From the NCBI RefSeq assembly GCF_003014615.1, contig NZ_PYGI01000001.1, forward strand, positions 124,001 to 188,000: DNA of 64,000 nt, in the 5' to 3' direction. Position numbers and translations under genes: made by a program. Shown one piece after another: positions 36,661 through 46,184 of this stretch. Numbering within the stretch: position 1 is the first letter of the stretch; each line of letters opens with the position of its first letter. The notes beneath the pieces are model-generated. The model saw only the letters and a program-made list of their open reading frames with translations. It was not told the origin of the DNA and searched no databases. The DNA is from Marinobacterium halophilum. Lineage in GTDB: Bacteria > Pseudomonadota > Gammaproteobacteria > Pseudomonadales > Balneatricaceae.

Positions 36661-37521
36661 ATGATGATCGACGGATTGAGTATGGCAGGTGTATTCCTGG
36701 TGCTGGTAGTGGTAACCCTGTTTCTGGGGGTCAAAACGGTACCGCAGGGCAGCAAGTACGTGGTTCAGAGATTGGGTAAATATCACCGTACGCTGGGGCC
36801 GGGTCTGAATGTGATTTTCCCTTATATCGATACGGTGGCCTACAAGATTACCACCAAGGACATCGTGCTCGACATTCCTTCCCAGGAGGTGATTACCCTC
36901 GATAATGCAGTGATCATCGCCAATGCGGTTGCCTACATCAACATCGTCTCGCCTGAGAAGGCGGTTTACGGGGTGGAGGATTACAGCTTTGCGATCCAGA
37001 ACCTGGTGCAGACCTCACTGCGTTCGATTATCGGTGAGATGAATCTGGATGATGCGTTGTCCAACCGCGATCAGATCAAGGCCAAGCTCAAGGGTGCGAT
37101 CTCGGATGATATTTCCGACTGGGGTATCACATTGAAGACCGTCGAGATTCAGGATATCAACCCGTCGCAGACCATGCAGATGGCGATGGAGGAGCAGGCA
37201 GCGGCCGAGCGTCAGCGCCGTGCCACGGTGACCCGTGCCGGGGGTGAAAAGGCGGCTGCAATCCTGGAAGCGGAAGGGCGTTTGGAAGCGTCCCGCCGCG
37301 ATGCTGAAGCCAAGGTTGTACTGGCTGAGGCCAGTCAGGCCGCAATCGAAAAAGTGACATCAGCCATTCAGGGCAATGAACTGCCGGTGATGTATCTGCT
37401 GGGTGAGAAATACGTCGAAGCGATCAAGGACATGTCACAGGGCGAAAATGCCAAGATCGTGCTGCTGCCTGGCGATATCCCGGCTGCCGTCCGTGGCATC
37501 ATGGGTGGGTTCAGCAAGTAA
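36661..37521 (+). CDS. SPFH/stomatin-like protein (paraslipin, QmcA-like)
   Basis: A 286-residue membrane-anchored protein: N-terminal helix (about 5-26), SPFH domain (about 30-190, with VPQGSKYVVQRLGKYHRTLGPG and VVAYINI-type motifs) and a coiled-coil rich in alanine and glutamate (about 190-245). The order NfeD-SPFH is conserved in many bacteria and suggests a membrane microdomain scaffold. It converges on the GGDEF-EAL gene with one base between stop codons. Confidence 0.92.
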   Translation: MMIDGLSMAGVFLVLVVVTLFLGVKTVPQGSKYVVQRLGKYHRTLGPGLNVIFPYIDTVAYKITTKDIVLDIPSQEVITLDNAVIIANAVAYINIVSPEKAVYGVEDYSFAIQNLVQTSLRSIIGEMNLDDALSNRDQIKAKLKGAISDDISDWGITLKTVEIQDINPSQTMQMAMEEQAAAERQRRATVTRAGGEKAAAILEAEGRLEASRRDAEAKVVLAEASQAAIEKVTSAIQGNELPVMYLLGEKYVEAIKDMSQGENAKIVLLPGDIPAAVRGIMGGFSK

Positions 37522-37522
37522 A

Positions 37523-39832
37523 TCAGATCGTGTAAGACTCGGAGGCTGTCGGCTGATGTTGCCGGTAGCGCCGAGTCAGCTCGTCGGCAGGAAGCGGGCG
37601 GCTGAACAGGTACCCTTGGTACTGATGGCAACCGAACTCTGCCAGCTGGTTGAGCTGGTCGACTTCTTCCACGCCTTCTGCCGTTACCGTCAGGTTCAGA
37701 CTGTTGGCCATTGAAATAATGGTGCGGCAGATGACGGCATCATCCGGATCAATACAGATTTCACGTACAAACGACTGATCAATCTTGATCGTATCCAGCG
37801 GGAAGCGTTTCAGGTAACTGAGGCTGGAATAGCCCGTGCCGAAATCATCGACGCTAAGGTACACGCCCAGGCGATCGAGCCGGTTGAGCAGGTCAATGGT
37901 GTGGTCGACATGTTTCATCAGCATGCTTTCCGTCAGTTCCAGTTCCAGCTGCTCAGGTTGCAGGCCGTGGCGTGACAGGCAATCCTCCAGTTGATCGTAG
38001 AATCCGGGGTCATCCAGTTGTATTGCTGAAAGATTTACGGCGACCCGCAAATCGATACCCGCTTGTTGCCACTTTTTAAGTTGTGCGCAGGCCTGCTCCA
38101 GTACCCAGCTGCCGATCTCATTGATCAGCCCGCATTCTTCTGCCAGCGGGATGAAGCAGGCGGGTGAGATCATGCCGTGATCAGGTCGGTGCCAGCGAAT
38201 CAGAGCTTCCACGCCCGTAATTCGGTTCTCGGCGACATCCACCTGCGGTTGGTAATACAGTTCGAACTCCTGATTGCGCAAGGCCTGGTGCAGCGCGTTT
38301 CTGAGGGCAAGGCGTTCGTGCTCTTCACGGTCAATTTCATGGTTGTAGAAATGGAAGCGATTGCGGCCATTGGCCTTGGCGCGGTACATGGCGGTATCGG
38401 CATGCTTGATCAGTGTTGTCGAATCCACGCCGTCCTGCGGGAAGATGGCTGCGCCGATGCTGGAGGATACGTTGAATTCCTGCACGCCGACTCTCAATAC
38501 GGGTTGCAGAGTCTTTTGCAGACGGCTGATCAGCTGTTCAATGTGCTCACTCGATTCAACGTTGTTCAGCATGATAACGAATTCGTCGCCGCCGATGCGG
38601 GCCAAAGTATTGTCGTGCCCGACTGTCTGGCGCAGACGCTCGGCCAGGCTGCGTAGCAGCAAGTCGCCTTCGTGGTGCCCCAGAGAGTCATTGATGTGCT
38701 TGAAGTGATCCAGATCGATAAACAGTACGGCCAGCTGCCTGTTGTGTGCGGTCGCAGTTTCGATCTGTTGTTCCAAGCGCTGTTCAAACAGGGAGCGGTT
38801 GGGGAGCCCGGTCAGGCCGTCATGCTGGGCGAGGTGGCGGATGCGTTCTTCCGCCATTTTGCGTTCTTCAATTTCGCGGTGCAGGCTGGCGACCACGGTT
38901 TCGAGTGCCTGAGTGCGTTCGATCACGCGTTGTTCCAGTGCTTCCTGGGCGCGTAGCAGTTCCTGGTCGTGGCGTTTGCGCTCGGAGATGTCCATCATGA
39001 TCCAGATGGAGCCCTGCTCCAGATCAGTTGGGTCAATTGCTTTGCTGCGCAAGTCGCACCAGATGGCGCTACCGTCTCGGCGGCGCAGCTGCAGTTCTGT
39101 GCTAAAAGCCTTGCCGCTGGCCAGTACCTCTCGGTGTATGCGTCCGGCTGCCTCCCACTCAGCGGATGAGTAATAAAACGCAGCAGTACTCAGGCCATGG
39201 ATCTCTTCGAGAGTATATCCGAGCATATCGGCCATGCGGCTGTTGCAGTGGGTTACGCGGCGTTCATGCAGAAAGGCGATGCCAACCATGGCATGGTCGA
39301 AAATCAACTGCTGCTGGTGGTGTAGGGCCTGCAGGGCGGCATCATCGTGACGTTGCTGGTCGATGTCCTCAATAATCCAGATTGAGCCCTGTTCAACCGC
39401 GTCGGGGTTGATGAGCTTGCCGGTTACTCGGCACCAGAAGAGGGTGCCGTTGCGCCGTATCATCTGGATTTCGGCAGTGTAACGCTCGCCCCTGATCAGG
39501 CATGGGTAGGCATTGGCACCCAGTTGGCGGAAGTCGTCTTCGTTTTGATAGAGGCATTTGCTGCTGGAGCCGACCATCTCTTCCGCAGAAGCGAAGCCGT
39601 AAATAGTGGCAAACTGCTGGTTGCAGCGTTGAATCAGGCGATCACGGATGAAGCTGATGCCAACACCGGCGTTATCCAGAATAACCTGCTGTTCGTTGAG
39701 GAGTAGCTGGGCAGCATCGAGAGGCTTGGGCGAGTCTTTAGTGGAGACGATGTCATTTTTATTGTTAGTGGTCATTGTTGCAACAAGCCGTTGTTTAAAA
39801 GAGTCCTTTTGCGCCAGCGTAACATGATCCAT
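37523..39832 (-). CDS. PAS-PAS-GGDEF-EAL c-di-GMP turnover protein
   Basis: A 769-residue cytoplasmic protein: two PAS domains (about residues 45-165 and 170-290, each with a WIIEDI/WIMMDI end), a coiled linker, GGDEF (IGGDEFVIML) and EAL (VEALIRWHRPD, ELTES, DDFGTGYSSL). Both catalytic sites look intact. The two PAS domains resemble each other (45% or so by eye) and may be an internal duplication. Start codon 39832 or the in-frame ATG at 39775; no clear ribosome-binding site distinguishes them. Confidence 0.92.
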   Translation of the reverse strand: MDHVTLAQKDSFKQRLVATMTTNNKNDIVSTKDSPKPLDAAQLLLNEQQVILDNAGVGISFIRDRLIQRCNQQFATIYGFASAEEMVGSSSKCLYQNEDDFRQLGANAYPCLIRGERYTAEIQMIRRNGTLFWCRVTGKLINPDAVEQGSIWIIEDIDQQRHDDAALQALHHQQQLIFDHAMVGIAFLHERRVTHCNSRMADMLGYTLEEIHGLSTAAFYYSSAEWEAAGRIHREVLASGKAFSTELQLRRRDGSAIWCDLRSKAIDPTDLEQGSIWIMMDISERKRHDQELLRAQEALEQRVIERTQALETVVASLHREIEERKMAEERIRHLAQHDGLTGLPNRSLFEQRLEQQIETATAHNRQLAVLFIDLDHFKHINDSLGHHEGDLLLRSLAERLRQTVGHDNTLARIGGDEFVIMLNNVESSEHIEQLISRLQKTLQPVLRVGVQEFNVSSSIGAAIFPQDGVDSTTLIKHADTAMYRAKANGRNRFHFYNHEIDREEHERLALRNALHQALRNQEFELYYQPQVDVAENRITGVEALIRWHRPDHGMISPACFIPLAEECGLINEIGSWVLEQACAQLKKWQQAGIDLRVAVNLSAIQLDDPGFYDQLEDCLSRHGLQPEQLELELTESMLMKHVDHTIDLLNRLDRLGVYLSVDDFGTGYSSLSYLKRFPLDTIKIDQSFVREICIDPDDAVICRTIISMANSLNLTVTAEGVEEVDQLNQLAEFGCHQYQGYLFSRPLPADELTRRYRQHQPTASESYTI

Positions 39833-39920
39833 ACCTCATGGGCATAGCACTAAACATGATGTGTATATAAGGAAATTACGGAGGGCAGAGGACGAGGTAG
39901 TGCTGCGGAAGGTGTATATG

Positions 39921-39949
39921 AAAAAGCCCCGCGGATGAGGCGAGGCTTG
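39921..39949 (-). terminator. Rho-independent terminator after tRNA-Tyr
   Basis: On the minus strand, AGCCTCGC and GCGGGGCT pair over eight positions around a short loop and are followed by TTTTTC. It lies 14 bases beyond the encoded CCA of the tRNA, so it ends that transcript. Confidence 0.8.
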
Positions 39950-39962
39950 TTCACAGTATTCA

Positions 39963-40046
39963 TGGTGGTGGGAGGTGGATTCGAACCACCGAAGCTTGCG
40001 CGTCAGATTTACAGTCTGATCCCTTTGGCCACTCGGGAACCCCACC
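39963..40046 (-). tRNA. tRNA-Tyr (GTA)
   Basis: An 84-base cloverleaf on the minus strand. Acceptor arms GGTGGGG and TCCCACC pair; the anticodon loop CTGTAAA carries GTA; the T-arm contains GTTCGAATC; a long variable arm follows the anticodon stem as in type II tRNAs, and CCA is encoded. Closely resembles E. coli tRNA-Tyr. Confidence 0.97.
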
Positions 40047-40057
40047 AACGGAAGCGC

Positions 40058-40086
40058 ATTCTATTCATCGGGCGGCGAGTTGTAAA
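40058..40086 (-). promoter_or_regulatory. Promoter of tRNA-Tyr
   Basis: Minus-strand -35 TTTACA (40081-40086) and -10 TAGAAT (40058-40063) are separated by 17 bases. A GC-rich discriminator follows and the tRNA 5' end is 12 bases downstream of the -10, typical of a strong stable-RNA promoter. Confidence 0.85.
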
Positions 40087-40268
40087 GGGTCTTGGCGCCA
40101 CAGTATCGACTCTTATCATCTATGTAATATTTTCGTGAGTTTGAGTTTTAACATGAAAAAAAGTCTTTGAAAAAAGGGAATGGAAAAAGCAGCGCCAAGC
40201 CCTCATAATGCGCGGCTTTCAGCGTAAGCGACTCGTCGAGCTACACTTGATGAGGCGATAAATCAATA

Positions 40269-40333
40269 TTGAAATCTTTGCGCCAATATCTATATTTAGT
40301 GCCCTGTAAGCGGCTGCGTACTACATCTTGTGC
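40269..40333 (+). promoter_or_regulatory. nrdAB promoter with paired NrdR boxes
   Basis: TTGAAA (40269-40274) and TATATT (40291-40296) form a sigma-70 promoter with 16-base spacing. Two sequences fit the NrdR box consensus (acaCwAtATaTwGtgt): TATCTATATTTAGTGC at 40287-40302 and GTACTACATCTTGTGC at 40318-40333, 31 bases apart as NrdR pairs are. The first overlaps the -10 region, so NrdR with ATP/dATP would block transcription. The rest of the 440-base gap to the tRNA (40087-40487) shows no further feature that I recognise. Confidence 0.82.
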
Positions 40334-40487
40334 TTTACCCAATAACTGACCACATTTGGCGTTTTCTTCGTATCACGCCTTTTTGCTTTGGTTTCAGACG
40401 GTTGCACAGTAAGGGCGAGGTCGGGCAATAACTGGACTCGCAAGGGTTTCAAGTTTCATCAATGACAGAACTGGAAGAGCGTGCACA

Positions 40488-42752
40488 ATGCAGCAAGATC
40501 TGATGGTTACCAAACGCGATGGTCGGCGTGAACAGATCGACCTGGAAAAAATCCATCGTGTAATTATCTGGGCCGCCGAAGGGCTGGAAAATGTATCGGT
40601 ATCACAGGTTGAGTTGAGTGCGCATCTTCACTTCTACGATGGCATCAAGACCTCCGATATTCACGAGACACTGATCAAGTCTGCTGCGGATCTTATCTCC
40701 GAAGATGCACCGGACTACCAGTACCTGGCAGCACGTCTGGCCGTGTTCCATCTGCGCAAGCGTGCGTTCGACAGCTTCGAACCGCCACACCTGTACGATC
40801 ATGTCACGCAGATGGTCAATGACAATCGTTATGATCGCCACCTGCTTGAAGACTACAGCCGCGACGAGTTTGAACAACTGAACGAGTTCCTGGATCACGG
40901 TCGTGACATGAATTTCAGTTACGCCGCCGTCAAACAGCTGGAAGGCAAGTACCTGGTGCAGAACCGGGTGAGCGGCAAGATCTTCGAAAGCCCGCAGTTG
41001 CTGTACATGCTGGTTGCCGCGTGCCTATTCGCCAACTACCCGCGTGAAACCCGTCTGGGCTACATCAAGCGGTTTTACGATGCGACCTCGCTGTTCAAGC
41101 TGTCGCTGCCAACGCCGATCATGGCCGGTGTACGTACGCCGACACGCCAGTTCAGCTCTTGCGTACTGATTGAAGCGGACGACAGTCTGGATTCCATCAA
41201 CGCGACAGCGTCTGCGATTGTGAAGTATGTGTCCCAGCGTGCCGGTATCGGTATCAACGCCGGCCGTATTCGCTCTATCGGCAGCCCGATCCGTAACGGT
41301 GAAGCGTTCCATACCGGTTGTATCCCGTTCTACAAGCACTTCCAGACTGCCGTTAAATCCTGTTCGCAGGGCGGTGTGCGCGGTGGTGCAGCCACCTTGT
41401 TCTACCCGCTGTGGCATCTTGAAGTTGAGTCGTTGCTGGTATTGAAGAACAACCGCGGTGTTGAAGAAAACCGTGTGCGCCACATCGATTATGGCGTACA
41501 GATCAACAAGCTGATGTACCAGCGTTTGATCAAGGGTGGCAATATCACCCTGTTCAGCCCGCACGAAGTGCCGGGTCTGTACGATGCTTTCTTTGCCGAT
41601 CAGGAAGAGTTCGAGCGTCTATACACTCAGTACGAGCAGGACGAATCGATCCGCAAGAAGAGCATCAAGGCGGTTGAACTGTTCGGCCTGATGATGTCCG
41701 AGCGTGCCTCCACCGGCCGTATCTACATTCAGAACGTGGATCACTGCAACACTCACAGTCCGTTTGACCCTGCCGTTGCACCGGTGAAGCAGTCCAATCT
41801 TTGCCTGGAAATTGCGCTGCCGACCAAGCCGCTGAAGGATGTGAATGATCCGGACGGCGAAATCGCGTTGTGTACGTTGTCAGCCTTCAACCTGGGTGCG
41901 CTGGATAACTTGGATGAGCTGGAAGACCTGGCTGATCTGATCGTGCGCGCGCTGGACAGTCTGCTGGATTATCAGGATTACCCGATTCCGGCGGCCCGCA
42001 ACGCGAGTATGGCACGCCGTACACTGGGTGTGGGTGTCACCAACTTTGCCTACTATCTGGCCAAGAATGGTGTGCGTTACTCCGATGGCAGTGCCAACGG
42101 GCTGGTACACCGCACGTTTGAGGCGATTCAATATTACCTGCTCAAGGCATCCAACCAGTTGGCCAAGGAAGTGGGTGCATGCTCCAAGTTCAACGAAACC
42201 AATTACGCCAAGGGTCTGCTGCCGATCGACACCTACAAGCGTGATGTCGATGGTTACTGCGAAGAGCCGTTGCACTACTTCTGGGAAACGCTGCGCGAGG
42301 ACATCCGCGAGTTTGGTCTGCGCAACAGCACATTGACGGCGCTGATGCCCTGCGAGACCTCTTCACAGATCACTAACTCCACCAACGGTATCGAGCCGCC
42401 GCGTGGTTTTGTTTCGGTCAAGGCAAGCAAAGACGGCATCATGAAACAGGTGGTGCCGGAATACCTGGAACTGAAACAGCAATATGAGCTGCTGTGGAGC
42501 ATCCCGAACAACAATGGCTACCTGCAGCTGGTTGGTATCATGCAGAAATTTGTCGATCAGTCGATTTCGGCCAACACCAACTATGACCCGGCCAAGTTCG
42601 CCAGTGACAAAGTACCGATGAAGCAACTGCTCCAGGATCTGTTGACTGCGTACAAGTATGGCGTGAAGACGCTGTACTATCACAATACCCGTGATGGGGC
42701 ATCTGATCAGGCAGATGATGGCGGCTGTGAAGGCGGCGCCTGCAAGCTCTGA
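40488..42752 (+). CDS. nrdA: Ribonucleoside-diphosphate reductase class Ia, alpha subunit
   Basis: A 754-residue protein. An ATP-cone (about residues 5-95, VTKRDGRREQIDLEKIHRVI), the reductase core with the SNLCLEIALP active-site cysteine, and the C-terminal cysteine pair in CEGGAC (C747, C752), which shuttles electrons, are all present. It reduces ribonucleoside diphosphates, together with NrdB. It is preceded by NrdR boxes and followed by nrdB 87 bases downstream. Confidence 0.97.
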   Translation: MQQDLMVTKRDGRREQIDLEKIHRVIIWAAEGLENVSVSQVELSAHLHFYDGIKTSDIHETLIKSAADLISEDAPDYQYLAARLAVFHLRKRAFDSFEPPHLYDHVTQMVNDNRYDRHLLEDYSRDEFEQLNEFLDHGRDMNFSYAAVKQLEGKYLVQNRVSGKIFESPQLLYMLVAACLFANYPRETRLGYIKRFYDATSLFKLSLPTPIMAGVRTPTRQFSSCVLIEADDSLDSINATASAIVKYVSQRAGIGINAGRIRSIGSPIRNGEAFHTGCIPFYKHFQTAVKSCSQGGVRGGAATLFYPLWHLEVESLLVLKNNRGVEENRVRHIDYGVQINKLMYQRLIKGGNITLFSPHEVPGLYDAFFADQEEFERLYTQYEQDESIRKKSIKAVELFGLMMSERASTGRIYIQNVDHCNTHSPFDPAVAPVKQSNLCLEIALPTKPLKDVNDPDGEIALCTLSAFNLGALDNLDELEDLADLIVRALDSLLDYQDYPIPAARNASMARRTLGVGVTNFAYYLAKNGVRYSDGSANGLVHRTFEAIQYYLLKASNQLAKEVGACSKFNETNYAKGLLPIDTYKRDVDGYCEEPLHYFWETLREDIREFGLRNSTLTALMPCETSSQITNSTNGIEPPRGFVSVKASKDGIMKQVVPEYLELKQQYELLWSIPNNNGYLQLVGIMQKFVDQSISANTNYDPAKFASDKVPMKQLLQDLLTAYKYGVKTLYYHNTRDGASDQADDGGCEGGACKL

Positions 42753-42839
42753 TCGTCGTTCACTTCGGTTTATTGTCAACGCGCCTCCCCGGCACTGTTC
42801 GGGGAGGATCGGTATGTTTTATTCAGGAAAAAGGTACTC

Positions 42840-43970
42840 ATGTCATACTCTACTTTCAGTCCGAGTAACCACGATGCAACGCGCGAACCAATGTTTTTCG
42901 GTCGTTCTGTCAATGTGGCCCGTTATGACAAGCAGAAGTATCCGATCTTCGAAAAGCTGATTGAGAAGCAGCTGTCCTTTTTCTGGCGTCCGGAAGAGGT
43001 CGATCTGACCAACGACCGCAAAGACTTCATGGATATGCCGGACCATGAAAAACACATCTTTCTCAGCAACCTGAAATACCAGACGTTGTTGGATTCGGTG
43101 CAGGGACGTTCGCCTAATGTGGCGTTTCTGCCGGTGGTGTCGTTGCCTGAGCTGGAAACCTGGTTTGAGACCTGGGCGTTCAGCGAGACGATCCATAGTC
43201 GTTCCTACACGCACATTATTCGTAACATCATCACCGAGCCGGCCGAGGTGTTTGACACCATCGTCACCAACCCCGAGATCATCAAGCGGGCAGAAACGGT
43301 CACCCGACTGTATGACGAGTTTATCCAGCTGGTGAGTGTGTACAGTATTCACGGACCAGATGTGCATCTGATCAACGGCGAGCGCTTCGATGCAACGCTG
43401 TATAACCTGAAGACGAAGCTGTATCTGACCCTGGTATCGGTCAACGTGCTGGAGGCGATCCGTTTCTATGTGAGTTTCGCCTGTTCGTTTGCGTTTGCCG
43501 AGCGTGCATTGATGGAAGGAAATGCCAAAATCATCAAGCTGATTGCCCGTGATGAAGCGTTGCACCTGACCGGCACTCAGCACATGCTTAACCTGATGGC
43601 ATCCGGTACCGATGATCCCGACTTCAAGCAGATTGCGGTCGAGTGTGAAGAGCAGGTCTACGAGATCTTCCGTGAAGCGGCTGAGCAGGAAAAGGAATGG
43701 GCCGGTTATCTGTTCAGTGAAGGCTCAATGATCGGTCTTAATGCGCGCATTCTGGGTGATTATGTCGAATACATCACCAACGTGCGCATGAAGGCGCTGG
43801 GCTTGAATGAAATCTTCCCGGCACGCCAGAATCCGCTGCCCTGGATGAATGGTTGGCTGGTCAGTGACAATGTTCAGGTTGCGCCTCAGGAAGCCGAGAT
43901 CAGTTCTTACCTGGTTGGCCAGATCGACAACGATGTCGGCACGGATGATTTTGACGGTTTCGATCTGTAA
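42840..43970 (+). CDS. nrdB: Ribonucleoside-diphosphate reductase class Ia, beta subunit
   Basis: A 376-residue diiron protein. The radical tyrosine is Y123 in [11 protein letters not shown], with iron ligands in the [14 protein letters not shown] and [21 protein letters not shown] stretches. It carries the stable tyrosyl radical that starts NrdA catalysis. The operon continues with a ferredoxin, consistent with iron-dependent radical maintenance. Confidence 0.97.
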   Translation: MSYSTFSPSNHDATREPMFFGRSVNVARYDKQKYPIFEKLIEKQLSFFWRPEEVDLTNDRKDFMDMPDHEKHIFLSNLKYQTLLDSVQGRSPNVAFLPVVSLPELETWFETWAFSETIHSRSYTHIIRNIITEPAEVFDTIVTNPEIIKRAETVTRLYDEFIQLVSVYSIHGPDVHLINGERFDATLYNLKTKLYLTLVSVNVLEAIRFYVSFACSFAFAERALMEGNAKIIKLIARDEALHLTGTQHMLNLMASGTDDPDFKQIAVECEEQVYEIFREAAEQEKEWAGYLFSEGSMIGLNARILGDYVEYITNVRMKALGLNEIFPARQNPLPWMNGWLVSDNVQVAPQEAEISSYLVGQIDNDVGTDDFDGFDL

Positions 43971-43981
43971 CAGAGGTGCTC

Positions 43982-44248
43982 ATGTCGGGTATTCCGCGTA
44001 TCAAGGTCAACAACTACCACACCTTCTATTACCAGTATGAAACATCACTGCTGGATGCGCTGGAAGCACAGCGCATACCTGCGCCTTATAGTTGCCGTGG
44101 CGGCTACTGCGGATGTTGTAAAGTGCGGTTGCTGGAAGGTGAAGTTGGTTATTTTCAGGAAAGCCTGGTCGACCTTAAGGAAGATGAGGTTCTGGCCTGC
44201 TGTTGCCGTCCCAAAAGTCATATCGAGATTGAATTGCCGGATAGTTGA
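43982..44248 (+). CDS. yfaE: YfaE-type 2Fe-2S ferredoxin for NrdB maintenance
   Basis: An 88-residue plant-type ferredoxin. Cysteines C38, C43 and C46 (SCRGGYCGCC) and a fourth in LACCCRP bind the 2Fe-2S cluster. The last residues match the E. coli YfaE family, which reduces the diferric cluster of NrdB so the tyrosyl radical can be restored. It starts 11 bases after nrdB. Confidence 0.92.
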   Translation: MSGIPRIKVNNYHTFYYQYETSLLDALEAQRIPAPYSCRGGYCGCCKVRLLEGEVGYFQESLVDLKEDEVLACCCRPKSHIEIELPDS

Positions 44249-44280
44249 AGCCGGTCATATAGACTCGAACAAATGTGTGA

Positions 44281-44308
44281 AGCGCCTTGACAGGGCGCTT
44301 TTTTTTTG
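44281..44308 (+). terminator. Rho-independent terminator of nrdAB-yfaE
   Basis: AGCGCC and GGCGCT pair around a short loop (TTGACAG) and are followed by a run of ten thymines. It lies about 33 bases after the yfaE stop and ends the operon. Confidence 0.9.
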
Positions 44309-44492
44309 AACTTGTACACACGTATTGGGCAGTCTTCTCGGCGGCGGTGCATAACCATGAATGAAACCTTTTTGAAATGGTATTGACATAAATAACCTAT
44401 TGTTTTTTATAGTTTTTTACAAAAACTGGTTATTTTTTTACCAATTCGCTGAAGGCCTTGAAATACGCCGCTTGGCGTCAGTATTCCAAACT

Positions 44493-44513
44493 CTATCCAC
44501 TATTTTATCCACA
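44493..44513 (+). promoter_or_regulatory. Pair of DnaA-box-like sequences in an AT-rich gap
   Basis: TTATCCACA at 44505-44513 is an exact DnaA consensus box; CTATCCACT at 44493-44501 differs at two positions and lies 12 bases before it in the same orientation. The surrounding gap (44309-44538) between the convergent yfaE and nth genes is AT-rich, with T-runs. One chance 9-mer is expected in a window of this size, so the assignment is tentative. Confidence 0.4.
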
Positions 44514-44538
44514 GATTCTGTGAGTAAGCAGGGCGGCC

Positions 44539-45174
44539 TCAGTAGTCGGTTTTTTCCTTGAATTCGCACAGGTCTTCGATGATGCAGGCGCCGCAACGGG
44601 GCTTGCGTGCAGTGCATACATAGCGGCCATGCAAGATCAGCCAGTGGTGGGCATCGAGCAGAAATGGCTTGGGCACAAAGCGCATCAGCTTCTTCTCTAC
44701 TTCCAGTACGGTCTTGCCTGGCGCAATGCGGGTGCGGTTGGCGACGCGGAAAATATGGGTGTCGACAGCCATCGCCGGTTGGCCAAAAGCGGTGTTGAGG
44801 ACCACGTTGGCGGTCTTGCGGCCAACGCCTGGCAATTGTTCCAGTGCTTCACGGGTTTGTGGCACTTCGCTGTTGTGCTGCTCAATCAGGATGCGGCAGG
44901 TCTTGATGGTATTCTCGGCCTTGGTGTTGAACAGGCCGATAGTCTTGATATGTGCTTTGACACCATCAACGCCCAGAGCCAGTATGGCCTCCGGTGTATT
45001 GGCGACAGGGAAGAGCTTACGGGTGGCCTTGTTGACGCTCACGTCAGTGGCCTGGGCAGACAGCAGAACTGCGATCAGCAGCTCAAAGGGAGAGCTGTAC
45101 TCAAGCTCGGTTTCGGGGTTGGGGTTCTGTTCCTGTAATCGGCTGAAGATCTGGTATCGCTTGTCTGCGTTCAT
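44539..45174 (-). CDS. nth: Endonuclease III (DNA glycosylase/AP lyase)
   Basis: A 211-residue repair enzyme. The HhH motif LPGVGRKTANVVL with the catalytic lysine and the FGQPAMAVDTHIFRV aspartate segment are present; the 4Fe-4S cluster cysteines lie near the end (C-X6-C-X2-C-X5-C, including CGACIIEDLC). It removes oxidised pyrimidines. In many gammaproteobacteria nth follows rsx genes, but here they are separated by two signalling genes. Confidence 0.96.
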   Translation of the reverse strand: MNADKRYQIFSRLQEQNPNPETELEYSSPFELLIAVLLSAQATDVSVNKATRKLFPVANTPEAILALGVDGVKAHIKTIGLFNTKAENTIKTCRILIEQHNSEVPQTREALEQLPGVGRKTANVVLNTAFGQPAMAVDTHIFRVANRTRIAPGKTVLEVEKKLMRFVPKPFLLDAHHWLILHGRYVCTARKPRCGACIIEDLCEFKEKTDY

Positions 45175-45209
45175 GGCTCTGAGTATACGGCTCTATGGGT
45201 GAGCGGTAA

Positions 45210-46184
45210 TTATTCCAGATCCTCGGCCAGGGTGGTACGGTTGCGGCCGGTTGTTTTGGAGTGGTAGAGCGCCCGGTCGGCATCGCGTATCCAGTCTTCA
45301 TGGGACTGGTGCGAGTTATTCAGTTGGGAAATGCCCATGCTGACGGTGAATTGAATCACATGTGGTCCGTGCCGTACCGTTAAGGCCTCTACGGCGCAGC
45401 GTACACGCTCTGCGAATATGAGGGCGTTGTCTTCGGACGTGTTGATTAGAAGCACACCAAACTCCTCGCCACCGTAGCGTCCGGGTGTGTCGGTTGAGCG
45501 TGCATGTTGGCGCAGCAGATTCGAGAGTACGCGGATGACTTCGTCGCCGGCCTGGTGGCCATAGGTATCGTTGACCCTTTTGAAGTGGTCCACATCCAGC
45601 ATCACCATGCTGGAGGTACTTTGTGTGCGTCGGAAACGTTCGTACTCCTGACGCAGACACTCTTCCCAATAGCCACGGTTGGCCAGTCCGCTGAGCTTGT
45701 CAGTACGGCTCAGTAGGGCCAGCTCGGCGTTGGCAGCACTCAGCGCTTGCTTGTTGATGGCGACAGCGGTCATGTCGTAGACCATAATGCCGACGTGTTC
45801 GATCTCGCCATTGGGTGAGGATAGCGGTATCAGGGTTATGTTCTGGTACATGAATTCAGCCGCACCGGTAATGGGGTGGTGTGGCTTGAAGCGGAAAAGG
45901 TAAGGCCGCTCTTCCCAGGTAATAAAGGCGCGGTTACGCAGTAGAAATACGCTGTCGAGCTTGCGCTTGAACCACTCGATAGGCAAAGAGCCAAACAGTT
46001 GATCCACGCATTTGCCGCGTGCGGTCGAGTCACGAATGCCGGAGTGGTTGGCCATGAAGCTGTTCCACATCACCACGCGATGACGGGCGTCCAGTACAAT
46101 CAGGCCGACATCCAGATTTTGCAGTAGTCCGAGTTGCCAATGGAACTCGTCCATGGTCAGTACTTGCTCTGGGGGATTAATCAT
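45210..46184 (-). CDS. PAS-GGDEF diguanylate cyclase
   Basis: A 324-residue protein: PAS-like domain (about residues 10-145) followed by GGDEF (about 155-320) with an intact RYGGEEFGVLL active site. No EAL domain, so it should only make c-di-GMP. A typical I-site RxxD is not clear upstream of the GGEEF. Its start codon shares a base with the stop of the REC-CheC gene, so the pair work together. Confidence 0.92.
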   Translation of the reverse strand: MINPPEQVLTMDEFHWQLGLLQNLDVGLIVLDARHRVVMWNSFMANHSGIRDSTARGKCVDQLFGSLPIEWFKRKLDSVFLLRNRAFITWEERPYLFRFKPHHPITGAAEFMYQNITLIPLSSPNGEIEHVGIMVYDMTAVAINKQALSAANAELALLSRTDKLSGLANRGYWEECLRQEYERFRRTQSTSSMVMLDVDHFKRVNDTYGHQAGDEVIRVLSNLLRQHARSTDTPGRYGGEEFGVLLINTSEDNALIFAERVRCAVEALTVRHGPHVIQFTVSMGISQLNNSHQSHEDWIRDADRALYHSKTTGRNRTTLAEDLE

